Shown in pieces: positions 1-12,456 of a stretch of DNA of 64,000 nucleotides; position 1 is the stretch's first letter; every line of letters begins with the position of its first letter. Origin of the DNA: Gordionus sp. m RMFG-2023 (Eukaryota; Nematomorpha; Gordioida; Chordodea; Parachordodidae); assembly GCF_954871325.1 (NCBI RefSeq), contig NC_088775.1, forward strand, positions 8,471,561 to 8,535,560. The letters run 5' to 3'. Both the position numbers and the translations under genes were made by a program. Below the pieces are notes generated by a model. That model was not told where the DNA came from. It saw only the letters and a list, made by a program, of their open reading frames with translations, and made no database searches.

Positions 1-1125
1 TATAAAGATATGAAAAGGTAAAGAAAATATTTTTGTTGATAATTACACATGAGTTAGGTTATAAGGGTTTGAAATTTAATTAGGATATAAATTATGTGGT
101 AAAAAAAGAGAAAAAGAAAAAGGAAAAAGAGAATAGGGAGTAAGTTATAAGAGCCAGAGGGGCTGAATTGTAAATTAGAATAGTAAGGTGAAGTGTCAAT
201 TGTAAAAGAATAGATTATTTCGAATAAAATCATATTGTACAAGTCAGAATTGAAAAGGGAAATAAGGTATGAATATATAAAAGTTACAAACTATTAAGCC
301 TCAAATTTAGGTTGGATATGAGTCGCAACTGGATATTGGAATATTTCGAGATACATTTTATCATAAGATCAAGGCAGCCACCGGATCGTTGGGGGCGGCC
401 AGGAATGCAAACTAGAAGAATGCCCCAGCCCCAGGTTGAACACCGTCGGTGCTACCATTGCGGTAAAGAGGGGCACGTTATAAGCCGATATCCCCAAAAG
501 AGGGCAAATGATGAAAGACCGTGAGCATCGATGTCGGGTGTTCGGGGAATGACAGGAAACCATGCGTCAGCGAGTAAATAGCCGAGAAGGCAGAAAGACC
601 TAAAGCATCAATGTCAGGCTTTCGTGGAATGACTAGAGAACACGAGTCCTCAGTCGAGATATCCGAAGAAGTGGCATGTATGTCAACATAGCAGCACGAA
701 GCCGTGTCAGATACTGGAGGGAATTAGAACCGGTAGGAACGAGAGTCGGGTGGAGTAGCCAAATGGGACCTAAAAGTAGACAGAGGAACGTGGGATGACC
801 CCGCACCCGGAGGATTGGGTCAAGAGGGGTGAGTGAAATTGATAATGGGTCGGGAAAAGAGTTGTCTGCCACCTATCTGACGAAAGAAGTTTTAGATTAG
901 TTGGAGTATGCCGTATCTGACTCAGAACTCGAGTTTGTGTTGGAGAAGGAAGGGATTTTTGTAAAGGAAGAGTTGTGGTGAAAGAGAGATTTATAAATAT
1001 ATATATAAATAAATAATTATTTAATCAAATTTTTTGAATGTGGTTTTTTTATTAGCGCTATAACTATTTTTATCCATATTATTTTGTTTATTTATATATT
1101 TTTTGTCACAATTGAGATTATGTCT
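1..1125 (+). mobile_element. Ty3/gypsy-like retroelement fossil, gag zinc-knuckle region (copy 1)
   Basis: This block matches two other places in the window: 43,494-44,500 in the same orientation and 40,000-41,050 in reverse. It contains a gag-type CCHC zinc knuckle coded near 450-500, the nucleic-acid-binding motif of retroelement Gag proteins. The first base of the window already lies inside the repeat, so the left end is not visible. On the right, similarity to the other copies fades near 1,125. It is broken in several places and is an old fossil. Seen: three-way repeat and zinc knuckle. Known: such knuckles mark Gag of LTR elements. Inferred: Ty3/gypsy affiliation, from the protease and RT-like remnants between the other two copies. 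Confidence 0.7.
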
Positions 1126-2584
1126 TTAGACTTGTATTGTTTTACTTTCATTATTTGTATACAGAATAAATGAGAAAATATGAAATTCAAAATAATTGTT
1201 CAGAGTTTGCAAATTTCAATTAAAAAAGTATAATATAATTTTTAGTTGATCCCCCTGAGACTGTAAAATTTAGTGACGCCCCTGAACTGATTCAATAATA
1301 AATGAAGATATTGCAGAAATGTAGTTGTTTCAGGTAGATATGAATGGGAGGGATTGTTGATAATCCTAAAAAAATATTTATTATACATGAAGTAATAGTG
1401 TTAAAAATACTTGTTATTGATTTATCAAAGAAAGATAATATAATTTGTTTTGAATCAGCACCAGCTACTTTGAGACCAGCTGCATTTTTTTTCTCTTAAT
1501 TTTTCACCTCCACTATTAGCATTTCTATCCATGATATTTTAAAATATATGAATTTAACTAATAAATTACATTGTGTAAAAATATAAACAAGATATTTGTA
1601 AAATTAAATTTAATATAATTTTTTTAAAGAATTGTATTTTAATGTAAGGCAATAAAGTCATCATGTTGAGTTATCCTTTCATGTGATATTGAATAAAAAT
1701 TCACTATTATTAATAATTTAAGGCAAAAAAAATATCTCAAGATGTGAATTGGAAATTCAATTAAAATTCATATTTCACATAAAATTACTTATTTTTATAA
1801 AAATCTTATGAACTAGCCAGTAATAATAAAAAAACATGACTGTCTATGGGTTATGAAATATAAATAAGTTGTTTGCTTTTGACTTTTTACATACATCTCT
1901 TAATAAGCATATATATATACAGGTATGAAAATAACTATATAAAGTTAATTATTATATTTGGTTTGTGCAATTAATTTTACTAAAATATTTGCAAATGATA
2001 AGTAAATTGTTGTAATCTAAATATTAGGTAAGTTTTAACAATCTTCGTTGAGCTTAGTTAATAATCATTCAATTAATTAATATTAAAAAGAAACACTAGA
2101 AAATCAAATTGTCAAAAATTTATTTTATTAAAATTATTATGCCTGAGGTTTATTTAATTTCAATGAATTAAGAACAAGAAATACAATCACAAATGTTGAC
2201 TATATTATTTCTACAATAAATCAATGCATAGAAATATAATATAAAAATTAATTAAAACTTAGCTTTCACTCTACTCAAACTCAAATGGAAGCTTTTTCAC
2301 TTCATTTGAAAAAAACAAAGAAAAGCAAGTGGTAATGATGTATAGCGTCAAGCGACTTTATTGATAATTTCTGCATTAAAATATAGTAAACGACATGATA
2401 ATTCTCAAGGATTGTGATATTTAATTTAACTAATAGAGATAACATTAAAAATAAATAAATAATAATAGAAAATAATGCGAACATAATAAATTTTTTTTCT
2501 AATCTCCTCTTTTATGATATTTTCTTCTAATCGGTAGCGGCCTCGTGGGCAAAATACCCCCCTGCTGTGTTGATCACCTAGTCC
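1126..2584. other. AT-rich stretch without recognisable gene
   Basis: Long runs of A and T and short unrelated ORFs only; the 60-codon minus-strand ORF at 2,302-2,484 has no recognisable motif and low-complexity composition. No RNA gene or repeat family was recognised here. Confidence 0.5.
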
Positions 2585-2797
2585 TAGTGTTATTAAAATT
2601 CCCGAGATGGGTCGATTTTTAAAAACGGCATGATTAAGATTTTTAGTTAAAATAATATTATGTAAGCTACGTCATTTTTCAAATAGATATCCAAATCTTT
2701 CTACCATCTATGAGCAAAATCTCCAGGCTCACATAATATTATTTTGGTTAATATTTTATTGGGCTTTTTTCTAAAATCGGGCTTTTTAATAATACTA
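2585..2797. mobile_element. hAT-like MITE (family MITE-1)
   Basis: A 213-bp palindromic element. It opens TAGTGTTATTAAAA and closes with the complement, TTTTTAATAATACTA, and it has an inner inverted pair around ATAATATTATGT. The flanks agree at 5 of 8 positions (2,577-2,584 and 2,798-2,805), consistent with an old 8-bp target duplication. It has the same structure as the better preserved copy at 60,554-60,777. There is no coding capacity, so it must have been moved by a hAT transposase in trans. Confidence 0.65.
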
Positions 2798-2805
2798 ATT
2801 AGCCC

Positions 2806-3131
2806 CCTCAAATTTATATTCAAACATCATTGATCTCAAAAAACTGTCTAAAATAAATTAATATTGAAATATCCGAAAATTATATTTATTTACCTATAAT
2901 CTCCTCAAAGGAGAATAGGTATGCCAAAATCAATTTATTTATTTGATGCAATGATGGTTTTATATGTGCAGGAAATCAATCATAAACTTCAGTTTTTTTT
3001 AAAGTTTAAAATTCTTATTTTACATGAAACGTCTATAGATGCAAAAATTTATGTTGGTATGTTAGGATATCTACCCACTAAAATCCAAAGATTTAACCAA
3101 GAATCTTTATGTAGTATTCAATTTATTCTAT
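2806..3131. other. AT-rich stretch, no supported gene
   Basis: A 76-codon plus-strand ORF (2,921-3,151) runs into the start of the hAT element and shows no domain. Nothing else is recognisable. Confidence 0.4.
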
Positions 3132-3139
3132 TAATAAAC

Positions 3140-4421
3140 CAGAGTTGTTAAAGTAGCGCGCTATCTTTTTTGAGCTATAGCTGCTACTTTTATAAAATAT
3201 AATGAATGTAAGTATAAACATGAAAATTTAAATATAATATCATAATTAATTATAATTTTTATAATTTATTATTTAATTTTGAAATTTAAATATATTTTCA
3301 ATTTTTAATTTATATTTTCAATCTGTGTTAATAATCTAAAATGGCATCGCCCATGGATATCCAAATCCTTGAAAGTGATTCAGACATGGAAGATTCAATG
3401 GAAGAAAATGCACTTAATAGCTCTAATAACGATTTCCCATTCCCTAGATTTGAAAAAATTTTTAAAATAAATATTAAAACAAAATCTGGATTCAAATTCC
3501 TGTGCTTAAAATGTAAAAAAAATATATCATCAAATCAATCGAGTAGCTATAACCTGAAGAAACACCTAATGGTAAATTGTTATTATTACATTATAATATT
3601 ATTTATTTTATTAGACTGTTCACGCCAATTGCTATAAGGAAATAGAGAAACATATAAAAAATTTTGGTATAAGAGAATCTTCATTCAAAAAGACAAATAC
3701 TATCCAAACCAAATTAACTGATAATAAACATGCCAATATTTCACAAAAATTGGCTGATAAAGTAATTGTTGATTTTATTATTGACACAGTTCAGCCATTG
3801 TCCTTGGTTGATAATCCATCATTTACTATAATGATTAAAACTTTATCCCCTGGCACAACAGTTTTATGTCGTCAGACACTTATGAATGAAATAGCCGACA
3901 ACTTCAAAGTGATGAAAGATGCTCTAATAGTAGAGTTATCAGATATATCTTATGTATGTACACCGGCAGATAATTGGACACATAAAAGGTAAAAACTTAT
4001 TTATATTTATAAATTGATCTGATTAAATATTTTTAGAGCTTCCTTGCCATCAAGTGCTAGTGTCGAGAGATTATTTAGCAAAGCTTATACTTTCTGATCG
4101 TCGCTCTAGACTTGGGGATGATAATATTGAAATGATATTATTATTAAAATGCAACAAATTAAAATAAATATTTATTTATATTGCTTATTTTTTTATAATC
4201 TAAACTAACTATATTTTATATTTATAAATGTTGATTTTTATATATTATTTATTATACATTTACATTATAAGCAAAAAAAAAATAAATAAAATTTGTTTCA
4301 TTTGTTTCTAAAATTTTTTTTATAAAAAGTAGCTTAAAAGTAGCTAATAGCGCGCTACTTTTTTTGACAAATAGCTATAGCGGCAGCGCGCTACTTTTAA
4401 AAATAGCGTTTAACAACTCTG
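3140..4421 (+). mobile_element. hAT DNA transposon, internally deleted (hAT-1)
   Basis: The 1,282-bp element is bounded by inverted ends CAGAGTTGTTAAA and TTTAACAACTCTG, with subterminal AGCGCGCTA repeats at both sides. It is flanked by a perfect 8-bp target duplication, TAATAAAC, at 3,132-3,139 and 4,422-4,429, the hallmark of hAT insertion. It codes only the N-terminal and C-terminal parts of a hAT transposase; the catalytic middle is missing, so it is non-autonomous. The perfect duplication suggests a fairly recent insertion. The element at 58,651-59,948 belongs to the same family (same subterminal motif, similar ends and transposase). Confidence 0.93.
3341..4167 (+). pseudogene. hAT transposase remnant with BED-type zinc finger and dimerisation domain
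   Basis: The predicted reading starts at ATG 3,341. An acidic N-terminus is followed by a BED-like finger (CLKCKK, then KKHL). A 43-bp candidate intron at 3,572-3,614 (GT...AG) keeps the frame into a segment with VDFIIDTVQPLSLVDNP, typical of the hAT N-terminal half, and VCTPADNWTHK near the first catalytic region. A second GT...AG segment, 3,989-4,036 (48 bp), then joins in frame to SSASVERLFSKA, the C-terminal hAT dimerisation motif. The rest of the catalytic domain is absent. One extra base after the SKAYTF segment shifts the frame and creates a TGA, after which SDRRSRLGDDN and LLLKCNK follow in another frame to a stop at 4,165-4,167. It cannot make an active transposase as it stands. Confidence 0.8.
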
Positions 4422-4429
4422 TAATAAAC

Positions 4430-6183
4430 GCGTTTTGAAAAATTTTTATTTATCGGCTTAATCCGACGTTGTGTAGAATACTGTCTAGCATTTTTGCTAT
4501 ATAAATTAGACTACTTTTTAATTTATAATAATTTTTTTCCTAGATTTTTTTAAAAATATAAATTAAAAACTACATTTCATGGTAAATTTTTATTCAAATT
4601 CATAGTGTATATAAACATCTTAGAAGACGTTTCTAGTAAAATCAGAATTTTGGAAATTAAAATAATAAAGGAATTGACAATTAATTTTCTGCACTGATTA
4701 CGTCTAAAATCGTCACCGCATCAAATAATTGTATCTCTCGTGATTAGCATTTGTTTTACTAAATCTAAAATTTTTTAAAGAAGACCTTAGACCAACTCTA
4801 AATCTATGTAAGAAAGACAACTTCCCACCCACTCGAAGTTGTGTAGGTCTTATGTGATATCAAGAGAACATATGGAATTTACCTAAAGCTAAATAAAAAC
4901 TATGAAATAACAACTTAAGGGTGGATTGGACAAATTTTTGAAACATTATTTGTTCTCAAATTTTAAAATAAAAATCGTAAATGTGCATCTCATAAGAAGT
5001 GAAAATTATAACTAACATGCGCTAATATTTTGGGTTGGCTGTACTTATGAATTCATATATAATTTAAAATAATGAACCAAAAATAATATTTTTTGAATTT
5101 TATTTTTATTCTTAACGCTTGAATAGGATAGGTTCCCAATTCTCTAATTGAGTTTTTTTTTTTAAAAAGTGCCTTTTTGAAAATTTAATGACGCATTTGA
5201 TTCTTACCCCCCTCCCCCACCCTCTTCCCCATTTTATATACCATATTTAAAAGCTTTTCCTAAGTGTGACAATCATTCTAATTTTATAATAAATCAAATG
5301 ATACAATCAAAATGCTCATTTTTTAAAATTAGTATCACAGCGTTAAAATTAATTGATTCATAGATAATTAATCAAACCTTTGGTTTAATTTAATGATTTT
5401 CACAATTTTAAAATAATGAATAAAAGTTAGCTCATTAAAAAAAATATATATTCCCACTTTAAATATATACTAACCTTGGCCCCTAATATATATCTCTAAA
5501 CATTAACCTTATGCTCTTTCCCAAGCTACCTGTTCGCTGACGTTAAGTTCAGAGAAATATTATGACGGTCACTCGAATATTTACCAAACTATGTAGTATT
5601 ATGTAAGCTTAGAGATTTTGTTAATAGATGGCATCTCAATTTGCCAAGTTTTGCGGATATAATAATATAATTTTGGGCTAAAGTCTTAATCGGCCGTTTT
5701 TAAAATCGACTCAAAAACAACACTAAAACCATGAAAATTAGCTTTTCAAATTTGGCAAGTAAAATATTTTTGTATTAATTATTAATTAAAAATATATATC
5801 GATTTTAATAGAAGGATTTTATTATAAATAATATATGAAGACTCGGCATTTGAAATTAAAAAGTGTACAAATCATTTTTAAAAAAGACCGCGCATTTCAA
5901 TTAAAATTTTTCTTATATAATTTATTCTCTTTTGTATAATTTTTCATGAGACTTTATATTACCGATATTTTTTAAAACAAAATATAATATAAATTTTATT
6001 TATAATTAAGTAATATTATAATATATTTTTTTTTAAACTTTAAAAAATATAAAATAATTTGACCGATAAAAATGTGCAGAAACTACTATGTAATATATTG
6101 AATTATTTATTGAATATTTGTAAAAGAAATTCCTAGAGAAAGGGTAAATAATTAGTTAAATATACTCTAAATCTTATTTATAT
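4430..6183. other. Non-coding block containing the left part of an old duplication
   Basis: No gene was recognised. The C-rich tract and following AAAAGCTTTTCCTA near 5,205-5,265 resemble the sequence near 11,400-11,450, upstream of the second 7TM pseudogene, so the receptor duplication includes upstream DNA. The rest is AT-rich and featureless apart from the MITE fragment at 5,590-5,735. Confidence 0.5.
5590..5735. repeat. MITE-1 fragment (right end)
   Basis: The segment ends CGGCCGTTTTTAAAATCG followed by CAACACTA, matching the right end of the complete MITE at 60,554-60,777, and it contains the AATAGATG...GATAT interior. No matching left end was found, so the copy is truncated. Confidence 0.45.
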
Positions 6184-7606
6184 ATGGAAGAAGAACAACT
6201 TTGTTCTGAAAATTATTCGATAAAAACTTTTGAAAGTTACAACACAACATTTGCTAAAATTTTCTGTATACTTATTTTGATTTTGGGACTAATCGGTAAT
6301 TTATTGAGTTATTTTGACATATAATCCACCCGTGATTATTGATTTATGCGCTCATCTTAATATATTTTTTAAATGTGCAAAGAATTTGATAATTAAAACC
6401 ATGAAGTGGTCAACTTTAAAATGCTTGTGCTAAAATTCTACAAATGTATTAATTTCATCTTCAGATCCTAAAGATTTGTTGTCGATAAATACAAGGTGTG
6501 GAGATAATAGTACATTCTCCTCCAACATATCAATATTTGTTAAAGTGGTTTTTCTTAGTAAATTTCATAAATGTTTTGGGTTTGATCATTTTACCCTTGC
6601 TCAAAATTTACGGGCGTGAGCATCCAGAAAACTCTATCTGGACTTCTAAAGGTTGGATGACATATTTGGCGCGTTATCATTATCCCATAACAAAATCATT
6701 AGTACATTTTGGTTTTTTCATTTATTTGCTCTTCTTCGCTAATCAGCTTATTGAAATTATATTTACATTCAACTACAACATGTTAGTTGATATTAAAAGA
6801 GTCAGAATTGTTATGTTCTCGTGTCTCTATTTACAAATGGTTTACTTTGCATAAAACGAAATTATGTACAACCCCATTAAGAAGAGGTCATAAATTTTAC
6901 ACAGAAGAATATGTATATTATTACCGATTCCGAAGTTTTGAACATCAGGGCAATAGATTTAGGATCTTTGGATAACTTATCAAATTTGCAGAGAAGTTTT
7001 CGCTGTTTTAATACCCTTTTCCCTAATGATTTTATGCAAAATTGTACTTATCAAAAGAGGTAAAAAATCAGCTGATAATGTTCATAAATTTTACAATAGT
7101 AGGCAGGTTATAAGCATGCCTGTCAACGAAACTAAGGAAGATTGCATTGGTATTGAAAACAATCTTGATGATTATATAAAACCTAACATTCATTATATTG
7201 ATACAATTGGAATAATTCCATCCTTAGCAAATATTCTAATTTTGAGAATGGACCAAAGTTAATCAAATTTTTAGATACAAGAGTAACCAGTTTAAATATA
7301 GAGCCTTTTGGAATAAATTCATCTAATAGATGGCACTCCAAAAAGTTATCCGAAGATAAGAAACACATAAAAACTTTAACCATCCTAACATTTCAATTTA
7401 TATTTCTTTTGCTACCAGTATCAGTTTTTCAAATTTTGTTCACGTTATATTCTAAGAAAGCTCTAGCTAATATTTATATGTTTTTTCTAATTTTAGAGTA
7501 TAAATTTGTTAGTTGTACTTTTTATTTTAACTTCTTATTCAATTCCAATTACAGATTCCTGATCATTGAAAAGATTAAAGATATACACCAGAATTATAAA
7601 AAATAA
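6184..7606 (+). pseudogene. Decayed 7TM receptor gene, copy 1 of a local pair
   Basis: Starts at ATG 6,184 with MEEEQLC and a first membrane helix containing ILGLIGNLL, the TM1 signature with its conserved Asn. Reading then breaks. Further open pieces match the paralogue at 13,510-14,978: 6,498-6,854 (helix with VNFINVLGLIILPLLKIYG, then FIYLLFFANQLIEI), 6,787-6,975 (loop with CTTP), 7,026-7,262 (third loop, PVNETKED) and 7,409-7,606 (last helices, stop at 7,606). ANQLIEI...FNYN takes the place of the DRY end of TM3. Several frameshifts separate the pieces. Introns could explain some breaks, but the paralogue is continuous where this copy shifts, so I read it as a pseudogene. The ligand is unknown; the family is a divergent rhodopsin-like or peptide receptor. 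Confidence 0.7.
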
Positions 7607-8554
7607 ATTTCAAAATTAAATTTCATTCGACAATATATACTCATATATATTATTAATTATATACCATTTTAGTGTTATAATTTTATATTTACACTCTTTA
7701 TTCTTTTAATCTTATATATTTAAACTTGAAAAAATTATCATAATTATGATCACTTTATCTCATTAATAAATAAAGTTCAAAAAATAAATCATATTATCTC
7801 TTAAGGAATTCTGCTAAAAAATTAACAGCCCCCACCTTCCAGTCAAGTGGTATATTTTTTTTAACCTTAATGCCAACCTAATCTTAACACTAAAATTTTC
7901 CCAGAAATTCGTACTTCAAGTTATCTGTGATCTCAGAGTAAACGGCTCGGCAGATGGGCCTCTAAATGTAAAAAAAATGTAGCATTTTGGGCAAAATGCA
8001 CTATCTTTAATTATAACTTTAAAAGCAATTAAGATGCTTCAATTTCTTTATATATATATTAGGCCTTTACAATGACGAAATGTTAAATATTGTTAAAAAA
8101 TTTTAAATGTCAAAAACCGGAAATATAAAACGGAAATGATCATAAAATCAAATCGGCCCTTTTTTTTATCTCTCTATTTTATTTACGAATAGCTACTGAG
8201 ATTAATTGATAAATATGCAAGGTTTCAAGTTGGTCAGAGCACAGGTTTAGGAGAATGGTATTTTATTCATTTGTCTATTGAAAATAAAAATATTCTTAAT
8301 AAATATTAGACATTAATTTATTGTAATATAAATCGATATCAAATATTTTATGTTTAATATTTAAATGAATAGTTATTTAAGATCTGAAAAGATATTGTGG
8401 GGGAAAGGGGGATGGTATGGTTAGTTTATCTGATGAATTGAAATTTCTATAAAATACAATCAATTTTTGATTATAATTTTATTGGATAAGATATAATTTT
8501 ATAAAAAATTTTAATTTAAATAATCCACAAAATGAATATAATTTAACTTTAATT
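7607..8554. other. 3' flank of 7TM pseudogene, part of an old duplication
   Basis: No gene. The stretch near 7,800-7,970 (TTAACCTTAA..., CTGTGATCTCAGAGT) aligns loosely with 15,290-15,490 downstream of the second pseudogene, so the duplicated unit extends past the receptor coding region. The remainder is AT-rich. Confidence 0.45.
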
Positions 8555-9848
8555 TTATTTTCCATAAGAGGTACAAATGCATAAAACTTTTCTGCTCCGG
8601 GAATGCGTTTCTTTTGAAACCTTGTTCAAAATTTTTTCCATTTTTTCATATTTAATGTAGTTTACCAGCGCGTAATAAACTTCTGTGATGTTTGCTATAC
8701 AAAAATTAAACAAATCTAATATATTTCTGGTTCCCATAAGGACGTTGAAGGCTCGCTCTTGTTACTAATTTTTTGGTAATTCCTCCAAAACTATCGCGAG
8801 CGATTTTGCCATGGGCTGTTGCGAAAAAAGTGCTATTCTGTTCATATTTCAAAATCGAGTTCATGAGGGCAAAGAGTATGAAAATTTTTTTTTATATTTT
8901 TATATTGCGTTACTACTCTATCAGAAAAATAAAATATTTTTGTTGTAATTTGAAATTTTGATTTAAGATAATTGATCATTTTATTTTGGAATAAATAAAC
9001 TGCACATGCGTTGTATTTTGGACATGATGACAGCATCACATAGTTAATATTGTTTGAACATATTCTTTTCACGATAATACACCATAAAGGAATGAATAGT
9101 AGTCTGGTTATTATTCCAGTGTAATCCCTGGACGTGGTCAGGTGCTACAAAAGCATAATTTTTTGAATAATCACATAAAATTAAAATAATTCATTAACTT
9201 ATAAACTTGATTTTAATAAATAGGATAATGTTGACTGTTGCGAATCTATAAATGAATGTGGGATTAACTTATTTAATTTTGCGAAAAATAAATCTATAGA
9301 ATCGGGATTTGCAAAATGTTTCAAGAGTCGCAATCAACAGATAACCTTTGTTTGAAAGTTATATAATCAATTGTTCTGATGATACAAACTTTTTTCAGAT
9401 TGAGGAACCCCGGGCAAAATTATCCTATATGGTAACAATCAGGAATTGCAGGATTACAGAGAGATTGTGCAATACAATCTTAATAATCATTAATGGGGAA
9501 TATATCATTAGACGTTAACTGGGTAAATCTCAGCATCAATTTAAAATTTAATGAATAGTAAATATACACATGACATGGGTTCCTGACAAAAGACACAATA
9601 TTAAAAGCGAATTTACTAAAGCCCACTTTCATGTCACCATATGTATCTGTAAAATTACAATATAATCCCTTAAGATGGTATAAAATGAGTCTTTTCAGCA
9701 ATTGGCACGTCTCTCTTTTAAGCTTTATTGATATAAAATTATTTTCACAAGACATTTTAGGACTATTTTCATTGGAATTATAAAATATTTTTATAATATC
9801 GCCTTGAAAAACACTCCCAGAGGAAGTAGGAGTCTTATACCTACACAT
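8555..9848 (-). mobile_element. Fossil of a recurrent invertebrate transposon-associated ORF
   Basis: Reading leftward on the minus strand, successive pieces match one protein family I recognise from repeated uncharacterised ORFs in insect, cnidarian and other invertebrate genomes. The first is a KRLILYHLKGLY...GDMKVGFSKF segment (9,840-9,600). Next come a WNN...TIHSFMVYY segment (near 9,110-9,060), a KIFYF-SD...QYKN segment (near 8,950-8,890) and an ATAHGK...GGITKK...RASLQRP segment (near 8,820-8,740). The ending lies near 8,555. Order and spacing fit the family. It is broken in several places and clearly dead. The family is commonly multicopy and probably a transposase, but I cannot name its superfamily from sequence alone. 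No terminal repeats were identified. Confidence 0.65.
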
Positions 9849-10951
9849 CTTATATGTTTATCCAAATTGTGCGAATTTTAGGAACGATGAAAATATGTTA
9901 TATAAATTAACAACTCCCCCCCCCCCCCTTAAATATATTACAATTATAAACGTTAAGCAAAGGTATGCTATTGGACTCATACTTAATTGCATGACGTTAT
10001 TATTGATATGAACCAGGTAAATCTGCCAAATATTATCCTGTTTTACCTCCCAACCATTTATTTATGCCAATAATTGCTACAAAGCTAACTTCTTTGGAAC
10101 TCACGCCCCACCCGTTTTCAAGGATCAAGGGCATCGCATTACATCGAAGACCAAAAATTCAAAATGGCTTTTACCTGATACCTATAAATTTTGCTAGATT
10201 ACACAAAGGTTTAGACATCTATCAGCGAAATCAATCTCTCTGGTTAAAATATTGAGTTATCCGTTTTTAAAAATCGGCTCAAATTGAAATATTTAAAAAT
10301 ATTACTTTAGAGAATAAACAATGTTGAAAAGTAAATTCAATTTATATTAGGAGAGCCAATAATATATTATATTATTAAAAGACCATCAGTCGTGACTCGA
10401 ACTGTTTTGAAAATTTTTTCGACCGCGATTAAGTCGAAGCCCCCCCCCCCCCCAAATAAATGACCTTGTGTGATAAAACATTTTTTAAAACCTAAAGAAT
10501 TTATTCATTTGAAGCCTTCTCCGACACTAACGTCATACCTCAAGTAATCAAATATTAAAAGAGCTGCTTACATACCAAACATTCTCTAACCTACCAATCT
10601 ATCATCATAAAATAATCTAAGACTATAAAATTATTTGGGACTTTTGTGCCTCCTCTTTCCCAAGAGACAAAAAATTGAATCCCCTACTAACAGTCGAAAC
10701 ATGAAAAGTAAAAAATATTTTATTTTATGTCTCCTCTTCCCCGTCACAGATAAATTTGAATTCTTTACTAACAGACGAACAGGAAAATAAAACATATTTA
10801 AAATTAAAAGGTTACATGTTCACCAATCGTAGTAAGCAACATTAAGTTTTAAAAAAAATGAGAATTTACTAAAAAAGAAAAAAAATGAAATGAAGTATTA
10901 GCCTTATAAAAAAAAAGTTTAATAACTTTCGCTAATATATAGTGTTGGTAG
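9849..10951. other. Non-coding block with C-tracts and a possible MITE-1 remnant
   Basis: Poly-C runs near 9,917 and 10,440 are simple sequence. The motif ATTGAGTTATCCGTTTTTAAAAATCGGCT near 10,248-10,276 (given only for location) resembles the right half of MITE-1 at 60,554-60,777, and AGACATCTATCAG just upstream resembles its interior. No gene is supported; the 63-codon ORF at 10,064-10,255 has no motif. Confidence 0.4.
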
Positions 10952-11259
10952 TAATGTTGTTAATCGACTAAATTTAGTTAACTGACGACTAACTAATAGT
11001 TATTGTCAAAAAATTAGATTAAAAACTTTTACCACTAAATTAGCCGACTAATACTAAAATTATTTATTTTTATTATATTTATTTCATAAAAATCTCCTAA
11101 TTTTCTATTAATAAAATAATAATTTTGAAAAATATACAATATTATATTGCCAGTCAGACGTTAAAAATAAACAAATTCAAAATTAAAATAAAAAATTAGT
11201 CCTGTCGCTAAATACGAATATTAGTCGAATAGGAAGAAGTCGACTAATTAACAATACTA
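10952..11259. mobile_element. hAT-like MITE (family MITE-2)
   Basis: A 308-bp non-coding element with inverted ends TAATGTTGTTAATCGAC and, at the right, the complement of TAGTATTGTTAATTAGTCGAC. Several GTCGACTAA or TTAGTCGA words occur inside both ends. The flanking octamers GTTGGTAG (10,944-10,951) and GTTAGTAG (11,260-11,267) agree at 7 of 8 positions, as expected for a hAT target duplication. No ORF. Confidence 0.65.
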
Positions 11260-12456
11260 GTTAGTAGTATATATTTATATTCATAAGAAATATAATTGAG
11301 AATTGATTTTTTTTTAAATAAAATATCTGAGGGAGGGAGGGGTGTGGGTTTCAATTATTAATCTAAGTGCTCTTTGCAAATGTAATGATGCATTAGCTTT
11401 GTACCCCTCTCCACCCACCCCCCACTGTTGCAGAAATAATTTTTAAAAGCTTTTCCTAGTTATGATGAAATAAATATATGCATTTCAATCTAAAAACTGC
11501 GTTGATTTTTTCTATTTCTTAAATAATTCTTCTTAATGGAGTTTAGCATTATATTATCCTAATATTAAACCAAAATATATTTTAATAATTTTTTTAAATA
11601 TTTTAAAGTGCAATAAAAATAACGCAATGTATCCTTTGTTAGCCAATATAGCTCGTTACTATGAACTATTAAACATGGGCAAATTTCAAAATTTCTGCAA
11701 GTTTAAAAAAAAAAAATAGGACAAATAAAATTACAGGAAGCCGTCATCAAGATACAACCAAACAAGTGCCAATTGCGCTACCGTCTAGAAGAATTCCATT
11801 TTCGTTGCGTCGAACCGCTCTAGGAAAAAGAGTTTCGAAACCCCTATTACGTTATTATGATAAATTCAATTTACAGTGAGGAGAACTGTAATGTATTAAT
11901 ATAAATTGATTTTGTTATAATATGTAGACAAAATAGAAAAACATATAAATATATTTTATTATATTAAATAAATCACTTTATATTATTATTTCGAATTCAT
12001 TTCATGTTATATGCTATAATAATAATTATGTGTCTGCAAATAATACATTATTTGCAATAATTATGTTCAAATTTCTATTTTATAATACTTTAAATGTTTA
12101 ATTAATGGTATATGCAATTTATAACATAATTTATATAGTATACTGCTGCAATAAATATAATATTTTTAACGTTTGTATTACTACAGATAAAATATAATAA
12201 CTAGTAAATTTTAAATACGATAATATTATTTACATAATAAGTACTCAACATATTTGTATTTAAGTATTATTTTCGATTTTTTTTGTAGGTATTTAATATT
12301 TATTTTATTTGAAATACTATAATTAATTTTTTTTATTCCTATTACTTGAAGGGTATTTGTATATATATTCAAATATATTTTTTTTGAAAATTTGCCCTAA
12401 CCTTGACTGTGCATTTCACTTAAAAACTACACAATTAGTTCTCTTTTAGATAATAT
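11260..12456. other. AT-rich non-coding block, upstream part of second receptor duplicate
   Basis: The region 11,330-11,470 corresponds to 5,150-5,270 upstream of the first 7TM pseudogene. The rest shows only AT-rich simple sequence and no recognisable gene. Confidence 0.45.

Noticed and set aside
8555-8737. Minus-strand ORF looking like a receptor TM7 (ITEVYYALVNYI)
   Set aside because: A different reading of the same DNA continues the transposon-associated family found at 8,740-9,848, which explains this stretch better.
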